64,000 nucleotides of DNA from Gavia stellata (Eukaryota > Chordata > Aves > Gaviiformes > Gaviidae), in the NCBI RefSeq assembly GCF_030936135.1, contig NW_026776913.1:744001-808000 (forward strand). The letters are read 5' to 3'. The notes under the pieces were generated by a model. It saw only the letters and a list, made by a program, of their open reading frames with translations. It did no database searches and had not been told where the DNA came from. The first letter of the stretch is position 1. The number at the start of each line of letters is the position of its first letter. Position numbers and translations under genes: made by a program. Positions 1 through 24,866 of the stretch are shown in pieces.

Positions 1-774
1 CAAGAGAAACCTATTTCTGCATGCACCAGCTCGGGGCAGGCTTCTCTATTGCTGGGGCAGCCGGAGCAGCCTGAGGAGCCCCTGGGCCAGGAGTCTTTTC
101 CCGGGAGAGGGACTGGCACAGAGGGTCTTGCTGGCATTGGACGACAAGGATGTCTTGGAGACAGGAGCAGGGGGCACAGGGAGACACTGGCCTCTGTCTC
201 CTCATGCCATGGCTGGCCCTCAGCCCTGGAGCTGATGGGAAGGCTGAGACACCTCTCTGCCCCCCAGGAGTTACAGTGACTTCCAGAGGGGCTGGGGCTG
301 GGGGGTTGAGTGCGCAGAGCTTTGCAGCACCCATCAGTGGGCACTGCCGTGGGGTCAGCCCAGAATGGGCTGCTTTTCTGGGCTGGGTAGGGGAGAGATG
401 GGTGGGAGGTGGGAAGTGATGGGGAGAGCCAGAGAGGGACTGGGCTGGGCTTGAAAGTGCTCGGGAAAAGAACACACTAAAGTTAGCTGAGCTGTTGGAC
501 CATGCAGGGTGCGGACTCACGCGAGGGGGTTGGTGGTGCAGAACCAGGGCTCGTGGAAGGCAGCTGAGACTTGCAGCCGCGGGAGGGATGAGGCTGCTCT
601 GTGCTTTTGGTGGCATGGAGAGTTGGGGAAGGTGGCCCAGGGCATTTGTAACCCCTCAGCCTTTCTCGCTGGCTGTTTCCAACACTGGCAGCACACCCCA
701 AGTTTACAGGTGAATTTTCCTGCCTGTCCATCTCCATTCTCCTGCTGGGCTCAGAGCTTGAATCACTTTGCTTG
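1..774. other. GC-rich stretch without a recognised gene
   Basis: No exon, RNA gene or classified repeat is recognised. A short segment around 60-110 resembles one around 32,715-32,765, and one around 305-345 resembles part of a shared block found at 6.95-7.14 kb and 33.19-33.34 kb. This points to old, unclassified repeat material. Long open frames on both strands look like chance frames. Confidence 0.4.
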
Positions 775-1205
775 AAACAAAGGACCTCCAGGATGGTCAG
801 GGACTGGAGCACCTTTCCCATGAGGAGAGGCTGAGGGAGCTGAGCTAGTCCAGCCTGGAGAAAGGAAGGCTGAGAGGGACCTCATTGCTGCCTGCCAGTG
901 CCTACAAAAACATTCTAGAGAATAGAGGAAGAGGCTTTACACCATGGTGCATGGCCGGAGGACAATAGACTGTGGGTGGGAGGTGAAAGAGGAGAGATTA
1001 AGCCTGGAGATAAGGGAAGTCTATTTCACCATGAGCTGAGCCAAGCGTTGGAGCAGGTCACACAGAGATGCTGTGCAGACTCCGTCCCTGGAGGTTTTCA
1101 AACTCTGACTGGACCAAGCCTTAAACAACCTGGTCGGACACTTTTTTCTGGCAGGTTGGACTGCAAAACTCCCAAGGTCCCTTCCGACTTGAATTGATCC
1201 TATAA
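775..1205 (+). mobile_element. CR1 LINE, old 3' fragment
   Basis: The segment runs from the gaggagaggctgagggagct motif of the CR1 reverse-transcriptase tail through the region equivalent to 'caccatggtgcatgg' and ends in the ggtcccttccgacttgaat stretch typical of CR1 3' ends. It is 5'-truncated, diverged and has lost a clear octamer tail. The same subfamily-like features occur in the inverted copy at 27.8-28.6 kb. Related elements move by target-primed reverse transcription, and this copy is inactive. Confidence 0.75.
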
Positions 1206-1399
1206 TGTCAGGCCCTTTTTCTGACAGCAACAGAGCAAATGTTTATGGGACAAGAATCTTCCTCTGCTGCATGTGACCACCTAAACTAACATCTAAGCCA
1301 GCAAAGAGACGTCAAGACCACCGTGTGACTCTCTCTCTGCAAAGACTGAGGGGTATCATTGACAGTCCTGAGCAGGAACTGTCTTGGGGGCACAGGGCT

Positions 1400-1889
1400 C
1401 TGTGTGTTGTAAATACTCTGATTTTTTTAAAATAATCAAAATGTGATCATATAGAAAGGTTAAATTTGATTAATAAATGAAATAATGAAATAATAATGAA
1501 ATAATAAGATACAAATGCATAAGTTAGGATTGTGAAGTTAGAAACAATAACCATAGGAACCTCACCAGGGAGTCACTGTTCCATTCTAAGGAACTAATAG
1601 TAACGAGATGGAACAATGAAGAATTGAATAGAAAAGTCTTGCTTGAGTCCTGTGACCATGTGACCTGATATGCACCAATGATGCTGCTTGGAAAATTCCT
1701 TACCTTTCCCATCTTGATTTGAATATCAAGAATGCCGATCAATAGATATTAATAGAAATAACCATTGATTATTTTAAGTATGGATATTGATAGAATAGTA
1801 TAGTCCAAAGAGCGATTAATAAAAATTAAATTACATATATATTTTGTATGAAGGTAACTAGGTATGATTTATCTGTGATTTATTCATAA
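1400..1889. other. AT-rich stretch with short AAT-type microsatellite
   Basis: The base composition switches abruptly from the GC-rich flank to AT-rich. A simple (aaataatg)-like run lies near 1,470-1,510. The stretch may belong to the LTR-like element that follows, but no boundary could be set. Confidence 0.4.
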
Positions 1890-2348
1890 ACTAACTGTTG
1901 AACAATGTAGCATTGTGAAGAGGTAGAATTTGCTTGTCAAGAGAATGATAAGTTGTAGGCCTGGTCAGTAAACTGGGGAAAACTAAAGAAGATTCCAAGA
2001 ATGGGATTTTGCAACCAACCTGAGCATGCGCAAAGATTGGGTTCAACTAAAGGACACCATGAGGAAGACTATGGCCGACCACCAGAGGACCTTTAGACGA
2101 CCACCTGTATACCTGAAGGCGCATGCGTCACGAGCATTTACATATATTAATGAGTTCTTGGAAATTGTATGAATATGTTAATTGTTGCTTGGAAATATGA
2201 TGAATATGTATACTTTGATTGTATATAACTTTTGTAGCAGAGAAACTAAGCACGCACACGAGGTGGAGCGATCCCCTGTGCGTCCAGCACTGCAATAAAG
2301 AAGTGCCTGCTCACCTACATACACTGTGTAGATGAGTTTTTATATTAC
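1890..2348 (+). mobile_element. Solo LTR-like fossil of an avian endogenous retrovirus
   Basis: The 3' part has the order of an LTR: a TATA-like gtatataac near 2,222, an AATAAA at about 2,294, a following GT/T-rich stretch and a terminal ...attaca. The block is compositionally unlike its flanks. No internal retroviral sequence is recognisable beside it, so it is read as a solo LTR. The 5' end is uncertain and could lie upstream in the AT-rich block. Class is not assigned; the element is an inert fossil. Confidence 0.55.
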
Positions 2349-2899
2349 AGATTTGTAACATGTGCAAGACACAAAATGACCTTTTTTAAAATGCTGCCAG
2401 CCTGATAAGAGACATGTTTAGAAAATGTCAATAAAAATAAAGCAAAGAACTAAACATGAAGATGCAAAGCAAAGAAAATGTTTAAAAACACTTTTCAGCT
2501 TTTAAAATCTTCATTGTTTTATTTTCTTGTGTTTTAATATACTGGTCAATGGGGGGAATTTGTGTCCTTGTTCTTTTTTTTTTTTTTTAAAAGGAAGGTT
2601 TTTTCCAGAACTGGGTTTAGATGTAAGACACAAATGCCTTCAGCTATGGGGACACAGGCACCTCCTGCCAGTACAGATGCCCTGGACACCCCCTGCCCAG
2701 CCTGAAACTGTAGCTCCCGAGAAGCTCTGCTCTCCCACACATCCTGTCTGATAGCTGCCAGTCCCGTGCAAAACCTCAGGTACACTCAGGTCTCTAAAAG
2801 TGGCCCTGGATATTTTATGGTCAGACAGACAAGGTCTGCCTGGAAAGATGAACAAATCTGCAACATTAAAAAAACATATATAAACACATTTTCATCAGC

Positions 2900-4170
2900 T
2901 GAAACAATGGAGTACTTCTAATATAATGGCAATGTTTTCACACCATGTCAGAATGGGAATTTGCAGGAATTGCATTGATCATAGGAGAAAAAATAGTCAT
3001 CTCCTGTACTTGCATTACGACTACTCTATCTATTATATTACGTTGCATATTAAATGTCCCTCATCTTTCAGGTGTTCCTACCTCTCCTGGTTAAATGATC
3101 ATGTCTAAGGGCATCTTTTCAGCAGATGTATTGGGACATTTGCCCTTCCCATTGCTGGCCAGATTTCCCACTCCCCTTGCTCTTTGTTCATTCAAATACC
3201 GTCCACCCATCTGGTTGCTGCTTTGAGCGTCAGGGAGTTAGAAACTTGCCCCATCTTTCTGAAGTCACGTTAATTCTTTAATCAGCTCCTTAATTGCGTT
3301 TCTACCTATCTCTTCCTATCTCTCTGTCTAAACCATTTCTTGCACGGCTATCGTTGTTGGCCATCTCCACCACAGGATGCCCTACACTGTCCCACACTTG
3401 CACCTGTTTCCCTGCAGGCTGTAGACCCACTATCCGCTTCCCCACCTTGCTGTCACCCTCACAGGTCCCTGCCTGTACCGATGTCTCTCTTTGAAACAGA
3501 AAGCCATGGGCTGATCACAGACAAACACCGCCAGCCCCGGTGACCTCTTGTTGCACCATGGCATAACCCTTCAAGTGACATTTCATTTTCTCTCATGTCT
3601 AGTCTCAGCCTCCAAAGCTTTTCCTTTCTCATGCCTCTTCCTCTACAAAGAAAAGCTTCATCCTCTCTGAAACCACTTTTCAAGTAGTTGCAGGCTACTC
3701 CAACATTGCTCTGGCCTCTATGTCATGAGGCCAAAGCAGCCCAGGTCCCTCAGCCTCTCTGCACGAGTCACGTGATTCAGCCCCTTCACCCCATCTTGGC
3801 AGACGTCCTCTGGACCTTCTCCAGTTCCTCCCCACTCCTGCAGAACATGGAGCCCCACACCAGGACACATTATTTTGGATGTGGCCACACCAGTGCTGAG
3901 TCAAGGAGGGAGGTAACTGCCCTTGTCTGGGTCGCCACGCTCCTCCTAATTCAGCCCCATATGCAGCTGGCCTTATTCGTGCCCAGCATGCTCCACTGGC
4001 TCCTAGAGCATCCCTTGTAGTGACCATGGCCTTCTCCATAGGGACACTCCTCAGCCATCAGCTCCAAGCTTGCCCTGATACATGCCCTGATGCAGAACTG
4101 GCCACTTCTCCTTGTAAAGCTTGGTGAGCTTTCTCTTGGAGAAATCTCAGAGTTTCTCGAGGTCCCCCAG
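2900..4170 (-). mobile_element. CR1-like LINE with long 3' region, copy a
   Basis: On the minus strand, 4,170-3,700 resembles a CR1-type reverse-transcriptase tail (aggaactggagaaggtcc, then gagaggctgagggacctggg). It continues into a long noncoding 3' region (3,700-2,900). That region matches parts of 38.7-40.45 kb (-), 56.13-57.2 kb (+) and 61.08-62.64 kb (+). This copy has lost about 1 kb internally relative to the 38.7-40.45 kb copy. The family is not identified beyond CR1-like, and all copies look dead. Confidence 0.55.
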
Positions 4171-4589
4171 AACTGAAGCTTCATTGTGTCAGCTGTTAAT
4201 GGGTGCGTGTAGGTGGCTCACCCTGTCCTGTGGTGCCTCGAACAAGACGACAGCATGAGGAACTGAAGGACATGATGGATCATAAAAGGAGGTACTAGTT
4301 TAATGGACTTGCTGACCAAGGTAAGAATTCCCAAGGCAGCCATCCCAGAAACACCAAAGGAGAGCAACAGGCAAGCAAAGCCAGGGCCAGTGGGTAAAGT
4401 GAAAACAGAGGTGGGCTTCTTGTATGAGAGGCATTGAGGATGACCAAAGGGAAGAACTTGGGATGGGGGAATCAGGGAAAAAGGAAGTTGGAGGTGAAGC
4501 AAAGGGTACAAGCAGGGCTGCTTATGGACACCTGCCAAGTAGCCCTCAATCTGAGCAGGGACATCAGCATGGCTGGGCACACCTCTGCT

Positions 4590-6700
4590 GTGCCTGTCCA
4601 GGAATGCACACAGAGAGGGGAGCAAACAGGAGGAATTTGGAGTCTGTGGGCAGTTCCTGAGCTGTAATCTGACTTAGATACCAGAGACACAGTCAGACAG
4701 CTCACACCACTGGAATGTGGCCATGGCTGGATGCAGGCTCTTGAGGAAGGACGGGGCAGGTCAGTGAGGAGGGGAAGTTGCCCTGTATGTGGGCGAGCAG
4801 CAGGAAAGCATGGAGCTCTGCTTGTGACAGACGATGAGCCAGATGAGAGCTGATGGAGCAGGATAAGTGGGCAGACCAACGTGGGTAACGTAGTCGGTGT
4901 CTGCTGTGGACCAACCGTATTCGGAAGAAGCAGCAGATGAGGCCTTCTTCAGACAAGTAGAAGCCTCTCGTTCACAGACCTTGGTCCTCATGGGGGGCAT
5001 TAGCCAGTCAGGCATCTGCCCGAGGGGCAGCACAGCAGGACACAAGACACCCAGGAGGGTTCTGGAGGGCACCGAGAACCTCCTGAGCATTCAGAGAGGG
5101 TGTTAGGAAAGTCAACGTCCATCTCGAGTTCAATCTGGTAATTCAGCCTGGATGTGAAAGGCCTCAACAAAGGATTCAACAACAGTCCAGGAGCAAGAGG
5201 AAGGCTTGGGAAAATGCAGGCCTACTGCTAGATGGGGCAGAGACCCTAGTGACAGAGAGCACAGAAAGGGCCAAGGTACTCCATGCCTTTTCCTCTCTGA
5301 GTTTACTGGTAAGACCAACCTTCAGGAATCCCAGGCACCCAAGACCAGAAGCAAGGAGCAAGGAAGACTTTCTCTTGGTGCAGGAGTCTCAGGTTAGGGA
5401 ACGTTTAAGCAAACTGCACATGCGTAAGTCCTTGGGACCTGAGAGGATGCTCTCATGAGTGCTGAGGAAGCTGGCTGACGTCATTGTAGGCCACTTGAAA
5501 CCATGTGTGCAAGGTCATGGTGACTGAGTGAGGGTCCTGAGGGCTAGAAGAAAACAAAGGTAAAACCTATCTTGAAGCAGGGCAAGGAGGAGGATGCAGG
5601 GAGCTGTCAGCCTGTCTCCCATTATACCCCTATAGACAAGCTGAGCAAATATGGTCTAGATAAGTGGAAAAGGAGGTGGACTGGAAACTGACGGAATGGC
5701 TGGTCCCAGAGGGTTGTGTCCAGTGGCACAAAGTCCAGCTGGAGGATAATCAGCAGTGGTGTTGCAAAGGGGTTGTTACTGGGTCCCATTCTATTCAACT
5801 TTTCATTACAGTGCTGGATGATGGGACCAAAGGCATCCTGAGCAAGTTTGTGGATGATACAAAATTGGGAGGAGTGGCTGATACACCGGCTGGTTGCACT
5901 GCCGCTCAGAAGGACCTGGGCAGGCTGGTGAACTGGCTAGAGAGGAACCTCATGAAGTTCAACAACGGGAAACACAAAGTCCTGCCCGTGGGCAGGAATA
6001 ACTCCATGGCCCAGTACAGGCTGGGGGCTGACTGGCTGGAAAGCAGGTTTCTAGAGAAGGATCAGGGGGTCCTGGTGGAAACCAAGCTGGCCACGAGCCA
6101 GCAGTGTGGCTGTGTGGCAAAGCAGACCTACAGCCTCCTGGGCTGCATTCAGGAGAGCTTGGCCAGCAGGTCGAGAGAGGTGGTCCTGCCCCTCTAGTCA
6201 GCACTGGTGAGGCCACATCTGGAGTGCTATGTCCAGTGCTGGGATGCCCAGCGAAAGAGACATGCACTTACTGGAGTGAGTCCAGCAAAGGGCCACAAAT
6301 ATGATGAAGGCACACAAGCATCTCTCACAAGGAGAGGCTGAGAGAGCTGGGACTTTTTAGCCTGAAGAAGGGAAGGTTCATGGAGATCTCATCAATGTGT
6401 ATCGATACCCAATGGCAGGGAACGAAGATCAGGGAGCCAGACTCTTCTCCATGCTGCCCAGTGACAGACAATGGGTAGAATCTGAAGCACAGGAACTTCC
6501 ATCTCAACACAAGAAAACACTTTTCTACTGTGAGGGTGGTTGATCACTGCAACAGGTTATCCAGAGAGGTTGTGGAGTCTCCATCCATGGAGATACTCAA
6601 AACCCAGCTGGACCCTGTATTGGGCAACCTGCTCTAGACTAGGCTAGGCAATCTCCAGAGATACTGCCAAGAAGGGTCAGAAGGAACCAATGGAGGTGTC
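4590..6700 (+). mobile_element. CR1 LINE, 2.1 kb ORF2 copy, decayed
   Basis: Translated pieces in order match CR1 ORF2. The endonuclease begins near 4,590 (an NxxSMxNKQEE-like stretch), followed by a THAETWWDSSH-like block near 4,670 and a VDQPYSEEAADEAF block at 4,897-5,000, corresponding to YRPPNQ...ADEAFYRQ. The linker motif KLHMRKSLGP lies near 5,410. Reverse-transcriptase motifs follow at 5,664-6,197 (FVDDTKLGG, WLERNLMKFN). The 3' part extends to about 6,700. Several frame changes and stops show it is inactive. The frame at 5,664-6,197 (177 codons) is part of this element and not a host gene. Confidence 0.85.
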
Positions 6701-7777
6701 TAGTGCTACGATGTGCTCTGAGCAGGGAGAGCTTGTCAGTAGGATCACGTTGGTCAGTGCTTTTCCACTTGAGTTTTGAAAACCTCTGAGCCCCACACTC
6801 TGTGCTAATCAACTATGAAAGTGACTGGTTGTTTTCTTAAACCTCAGTTGAAATTTCCCTTCTAGCTTCTTGTCCTCATTGTCTCTTGTCCTCTTCTGCC
6901 CTTCCTGACTGCCAGGCAGATCCTCATGCCTACTCTGACCATGGACAATCACAACCTTCTCTCCAAGTGTGGCCTCATTGAGATCCCCTGCGACTGCACA
7001 GCCAAGCATTGGTGGCCAGCTCCAAGCAGAGCTACACCCTGGGGGTCCCTGCGTGGGCTCAGAGGAGGTCATGTGGAGACACCCAGCACCTCACACAGAG
7101 GGAATGTGGCAGTGCCTGTGGGCTGGCACCAAGGTAGAGTTTGAGGCAGAAGGGGTGAGCAGAGAAGCCCTCCAGCAGCTCCTCTGCATACCTGGTCAGG
7201 GAGTAATGCACTTGGTGGTGCTCGTGAGTGAGGACGATGGCATGGGAGGGGAGGTACTACGAGCTGTGGTGCAGGGCACTGGGGCTCAGCCCTGCTCTGG
7301 GGCCTGCCAGGGTCTGGGCATGTGTGAGCCCATGCAGGTCTGGCTGTTCCCCCAGTGCAGACACTGAGCCCAGCAAGAGGATGGAGCTGGTCATATTTCA
7401 AAGATCAGCCTTCACCTGGTCCACGGTGAATGGCCAGGGCTGGAAATGGCTGGTATGGGGAACGAGGACTGGGCGTGACTTTGGGGTAAGGGCCAGCGCA
7501 TGGGGTGGAGGAGGCTGTCTCAAGGACATGTGCTGGGCACAGAGACCAAGGGACAGCAGCAAACTCATACGGCTCCCCAATATCTTCCCAGGGCCCCGAG
7601 TTCGTGGTGCTGCTCTGCAGAGCTATTTGGCTGTGGTGCCTGGGGCCACCAGTGACTCCACACTGGCCTTGCTGGTCAGGGAGGGAAGCAGCTCCAGCTG
7701 GATGGGGATGACTGCTGCTAATCTCCCCAGTGCTCTGGGGAGATCCCATTTCATTACAGGGATGCCATGGGGGAGGT
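6701..7777. other. No gene; contains a block shared with 33.2 kb
   Basis: No exon with splice signals is recognised. Minus-strand sequence from about 7,140 to 6,945 resembles plus-strand 33,190-33,345, including a ggcactgccac core and a tctgagcccatgcagg-like stretch. This indicates an unclassified dispersed repeat. The remainder is unassigned GC-rich sequence. Confidence 0.4.
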
Positions 7778-8096
7778 ATAACCCATGAGCACACAGCGGT
7801 GGCAGTAGGAGGGGTGTGAGGTCACCATCACTATAACCCATGAGCACACAGCAGTGGCAGTAGGAGAATATGAGGTCACCATCACTATAACCCATGAGCA
7901 CACAGCAGTGGCAGTAGGAGGGTATGAGGTCACCATCACTATAACCCATGAGCACACAGCAGTGGCAGTAGGAGGGTATGAGGTCACCATCACTATAACC
8001 CATGAGCACACAGCAGTGGCAGTAGGAGGGTATGAGGTCACCATCACTATAACCCAGGCGCACACAGCAGTGGCAGTAGGAGGGTATGAGGTCATG
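7778..8096. repeat. 54-bp minisatellite, six copies
   Basis: Six head-to-tail units begin at about 7,778, 7,833, 7,887, 7,941, 7,995 and 8,049. Each starts ataacccatgagcacacagc and ends gaggtcaccatcact. The first unit is 55 bp and the others 54 bp, with the last diverging at its end. The internal units are almost identical, so the array is young or homogenised. The unit is a multiple of three, so open frames run through it on both strands (18-residue repeats), but nothing suggests that they are translated. Confidence 0.95.
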
Positions 8097-9135
8097 TCAC
8101 CAGTGGCAGCCCATGGCCATCGGGGCTCGGTGCAGAGCGGCCGTGTGCTGTCACAAGGGCATCACGGGGGACAGGAGCTGCCCGGCCCCATGCCTGCGAG
8201 GCCGAAGGAGCAGCCCCTGCAGCCCTGGCTGGAGCAGTCGGGGTGGGGGTGGCTCGGGGGCACCGCAGGGATGTGCCAGGGCACGGCGCCAGGGGGAAAC
8301 CACAGACTTCCTGCCTGGGCGTGATGGGGGGGAGCGCGGGGAGCGCTGCGAGGCCACGTGGGCTGTGGTTTGTGCACCTGCAGGCTGCAGCTCCGGAGCC
8401 ACCCGCGGGGAATAACGGCCCCTCGGTAACATGCCAAGAGTCAGGGATGCATGTGAGCCTGCGGGCTGCATGTCTGCTGCCAGGACAGGGACACATCCCA
8501 GCTCCAGCTCATTTGAAGGGACCTTCCATGGGGCTCTCCAGGGAGGGACAGGCGAGCCAGCATTCCTGGCATGGGGCTCTGGCCTGGGCTAAGGCCCTTT
8601 CGCAGCTGCTGCTCCCAGTGCAGCGGGGTCTGTAGCAGGGGCAGGGGCTGTTCCCTTCCCTTCCTGACACAGCCCTCAGTGCAGTCCCAGCCCTGTGGTT
8701 CCCATGGCAGGGGGATGGCTGGACACTCGCGCCTTGGGCTCTTGGATGTGCCCAACATAGGAGATGCTCAGTGCTCCTGGTCCACACAGCAGGGTTCAAG
8801 GGGTGAAAAAATGCATTTCCCCCACTACAACCGGTCCTGTCCTGTGATGTCCCACCACCACAGTGACGTGACATTTGCAGCGGAGCCATCCCTCATATAT
8901 GGTCATGAATTGAACTGGAGAAGTTCATTGGAGGGCTCGGCTGTGTCGGAGGGGAGATAGCTCCCGATAATGTCTAAAAAGGTGCTGCTGCTGCTTCGAT
9001 TGGCTCCTTCTGTAGCTGGGCTGGCATGTGCGGAGATATATTGCCATCCCGCTGCCATTGTCCCCATGAGTCCCCAGGTGCTGTGGCAGGGAGTGTGGCA
9101 GAGCAGGGATGCGCTGGCAGGGCAGAAGGCTCAGG
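8097..9135. promoter_or_regulatory. Presumed upstream region of the SRCR receptor gene
   Basis: The sequence is GC-rich with scattered CpG (notably 8,100-8,420) and lies just upstream of the first coding exon. A TATA-like tatatgg sits near 8,896, about 240 bp before the ATG. No 5' untranslated exon boundary could be fixed. The promoter assignment rests on position only. Confidence 0.3.
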
Positions 9136-21684
<12,549 letters not shown>

Positions 21685-21785
21685 GCTCCAGGGCACCATC
21701 TCCCTTGACCCATGCGCAGCAGAAACAGTCCAGAGTTTCCTCTATTTTTCTTCCCATTCTTATGCTGTACATCATATTTGTTCTT

Positions 21786-21791
21786 ATTAAA
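21786..21791 (+). terminator. Polyadenylation signal ATTAAA of the SRCR receptor gene
   Basis: ATTAAA lies about 100 bp after the stop codon and is followed by a G/T-rich stretch. It is the first plausible poly(A) signal downstream. Confidence 0.65.
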
Positions 21792-21814
21792 AGTCTCGGG
21801 GGACTTTGACCCTG

Positions 21815-24795
21815 AGCTGCTGCTTGCCTGCCCAGGTGTCGCGGTGTCTCCCTGAGGCTGGTCTAGGGGAGCAGAGCACAAAGACATGGTGGTGGGGAAG
21901 GGGTGTGTCTCAGGGACAGCAGGCTTGGGGTGAGGTTGTGGGGCTGCAAGAGCCCATGGTCCCTGGGGGATAATCGTACTGACAGAGACACTTCCATCCT
22001 GCTGGCCACGGGCAGTTTCTAGTCAAAATGTCTCTCTGATAGGTCCCATGATGCGACCCCAGTGGGAGCACCCACTTCCTCACCCCGGGGTTTCCCAGCT
22101 GCTCCTTGCCCCAGGCCCTACCTTCTGGTCCCACAGTGCAGAGGCCATGACAGAGCTGCCATGTCAGGGTAAGCCCTGGGCTGTGGCCCCACACAAGTGA
22201 GCCCTAAGGCGGCTGCAGTGCCCTGAACACCCCAGCCCACCCCAGGGGGGTCATGGCCACAGATTACCTCCCACAATGGTTCAGAGGCAGTTCTGCTCCC
22301 CACTGCCCCAGCACAGGGTGCAGAGCCACTGTCTGGGACACATGGGACTGGAATTCCCTCTCCTCATGCTCTGCCAGGACCCAAGTCTCCAGGGGCTGTT
22401 CCTGCTGCCCAGGCACTCGCAGACCCCGAGCACTCTTGTCACAGCCGCAGAGCTGCCTTCTTCCTGAGCAGGGGCTGTAAGGCTCCATGGCAGCCCTATG
22501 ACCCCCTCCTCCTGCTCCCCTCCAGCCCCCACCCCTGTCCTCCTTTGCCTCACCAGTGGTGCCAGTCTGGGTTTGTGTCGGGGCAGTACTTGTGTGCAGG
22601 TACAGGAGGGGTGGGAGCAGGGGGAATGGGGGCACCTTTCTCTCAGCGCTGTTGGAGGGCCAGGGGGATGGAGAAAGGATCCCCACGAGACGTGTGCTGC
22701 AGCCAAAAGCCATGTCCCAGCCCCTGGCCTGGAGAAGGGCCCGTCCAGGAGGATGCTCATGTAGGCACATTACCATGGCAGAGGAGATTTTTGTGTCCCT
22801 CCCCTAAAGCAGGTACTGCTGGGAGCTGAGCCAGGGTCCATCTCTGCTCAGGCTTTTACCTGCCCCAGTGCCCACGGCAGAGAAACCTCTTATGCAGAAG
22901 CCAGGCAGGGAGAAGGATTTGACACCTGGGCAGGAACTGGTGCCCAAACTGCCCTCCCTGCTCCCACTGGTGGATCTCCACACCCCTCCAGCTCTTCCCC
23001 AATGGACTCCTCTGCTGCGGGCTGGAAGGTGCGTTGGCTGTCTGTGGCAGGGCTCCCTGTGGGGAGCAGCTGCAGCTCAGTAGCACTGCAAAGAGCAGGA
23101 TCTGGCCCTAGAGGAGAAGAGAGGCAGCAGCTGTTGCCAGCATCCTCTTCTACGGCAGCGTTGCCCCATTCCCTGCTGGGAGCTCCTCTACACCTGGGGT
23201 GACCCTGGGGGGACCTGGGGGAGCCCAGGCTCACACATCCCTCTGCCCCACACCCTGGAGCCTTCCTGCTGGCAGCCCCCATGGGAGAGCAGCGATGGGT
23301 GACATTCATGGGCACTGCAAACAGCCTCCTTTCCCTGGAAAACTACCCACTGGGGCAAGCTGCAGCCCTGCATCTCAGAGAAGTAACGTATAAAAGTGAA
23401 GTAAAGAGGAAGGGAGGAGTGTTATCTTCTGAACACAGGATGGCGGGGGCCTCCGGGCAGTACAGACACTGACCTGCAGACTCAAGGTGCCCCAGGTGGG
23501 GACCAGGGAGAAGAGCCCAGTGGTGGTCCTGCGCCACCTCCCCGCCAGCTCTGCCCTCCCACAGGCGTAATATTTCTCCCCTGCTCTGGCACCTGGTAGA
23601 GGTTTGCGTCCTCCTCCTTGGGGAGATGAGCCACAGGCCTGGGTGTGCTTGAGGGGGCAGCACAGCTGAGCAGAAAGAGCCCATTTCATGGCATTTTAGG
23701 ACCTGAACATTCTGGCCCTGCAGGCTGGCTCTGTTCTCTGCAGGAGGCAGGATCATCACTGTGCCCCTGATCCGTGCTTGCTCCTGCAGCTCCCAAGGAC
23801 CGACCTGAGGGGGGTCACAGTGAGAGCCCAACTCTCAGCACTGCTGCCCTACGCCGGGCAGAGCTCGGCTGTTGAAAACCCAGAGGAGAGCAGCCTTATT
23901 TCTCTTAGTTTGGGCTCACCGTTCCCGGGGGCTGGGCGTCCTGCGGTGAAAGGCCATGTCTCACAACCCATTTTGATTGAGGGTGTTTTTGCTGATGGAG
24001 CAGCTGAGGCACCACCTTCTGGCCCTCACCACCTGGGCATGGCTTTGGACAAGCCTGTGCATCCCTGATCCCACCATCACAGGGTGGACGGAGACACCCA
24101 ACACCCAGAAACAAGAGGTGGGCACTGGCCCCACCAAACCCACCTCTGCAGGGCTGTGCCTGACCTCAGCAGCTCCAGGTTCCCTGAGCTGAGGCTCTGC
24201 TCTAAGCCAGTGGTGACAGCGGAAGGAGAAGGAGCTGGAGGCAGGGTCAGGGTAAGAAATGTCATTCCATTCCTCCAGCTGGGGGTCCCACAGCCCTGCC
24301 CAGGCTCCTCCAACTCAGACACCCTACCTGCTGGCACAGAGGAGTGTTTCCCATGTGGTATGGCATCTCCACCTGGAGACAGGACAATCTCAGACCCTTA
24401 TCCCTGGAGACCCACCAGGGCAGCATGGCCCTGGTCCCAAAGGACACCTGGGCTGTACCAGCACCCTCACACCACATCTCTCAGTGCAGCCAGAAAGGAT
24501 TCCCAGTGTGCTGACCTCTATTCCCTCCCTGAGGTCTCCTCACAGGGGCACTCTGCTGCCAAGCATTGTCCCTGGGCGGTGGGTGGGGTGGGTGTGTGGT
24601 GCAGGGCAGTGACCTGAGCTCAGGTCCAGCACAGCTACCTGCTTCTCCTCCAAGAGGGGGCTCAGCAGAGGCAGCGCACACAGCCCTCCTCACCTCACAG
24701 CCAAGCCCTGGGTGGGCAGGGCAGGCCCACAGAGCCTGGGGAGGATCAGTGCCTGCACCTGCCTGAGGCTGGGGAGTCAGGGCAAAAGCACCCCT
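21815..24795. other. Unassigned GC-rich intergenic sequence
   Basis: No SRCR exon, transmembrane segment or recognised repeat is found. Frames on both strands are frequent but have no family resemblance or coherent splice pattern. Confidence 0.4.
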
Positions 24796-24866
24796 GGAGA
24801 TGCTGGCACCTGAACCCAGGACAGCCCACATGCGAAGTGGGCACTCTTCCACTGAGCTACATCCCC
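24796..24866 (-). tRNA. tRNA-Ala (CGC)-like, partly decayed
   Basis: The 71-nt cloverleaf on the minus strand has a GGGGATG/CATCTCC acceptor stem with one G-U pair. The D stem is GCTC/GAGT, and the perfect anticodon stem CCCAC/GTGGG carries loop TTCGCAT (anticodon CGC, alanine). The A box (TAGCTCAGTGG) is intact. The T loop reads TTCAGGT, so the near-universal A58 is G and one T-stem pair is lost. A T4 run follows within about 15 nt. It is probably a decaying gene or a pseudogene. Confidence 0.65.

Noticed and set aside
5664-6197. 177-codon frame as a host protein
   Set aside because: It reads the CR1 reverse transcriptase (VDDTKLGG, WLERNLMKFN) and belongs to the LINE.
7778-8096. CRISPR-like array
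   Set aside because: The repeats are directly adjacent with no spacers and the context is vertebrate; it is a minisatellite.
8092-8496. Open frames in the GC-rich block as a first exon of the SRCR gene
   Set aside because: None splices in phase to SRCR1, while the signal-peptide exon at 9,136 does so exactly.
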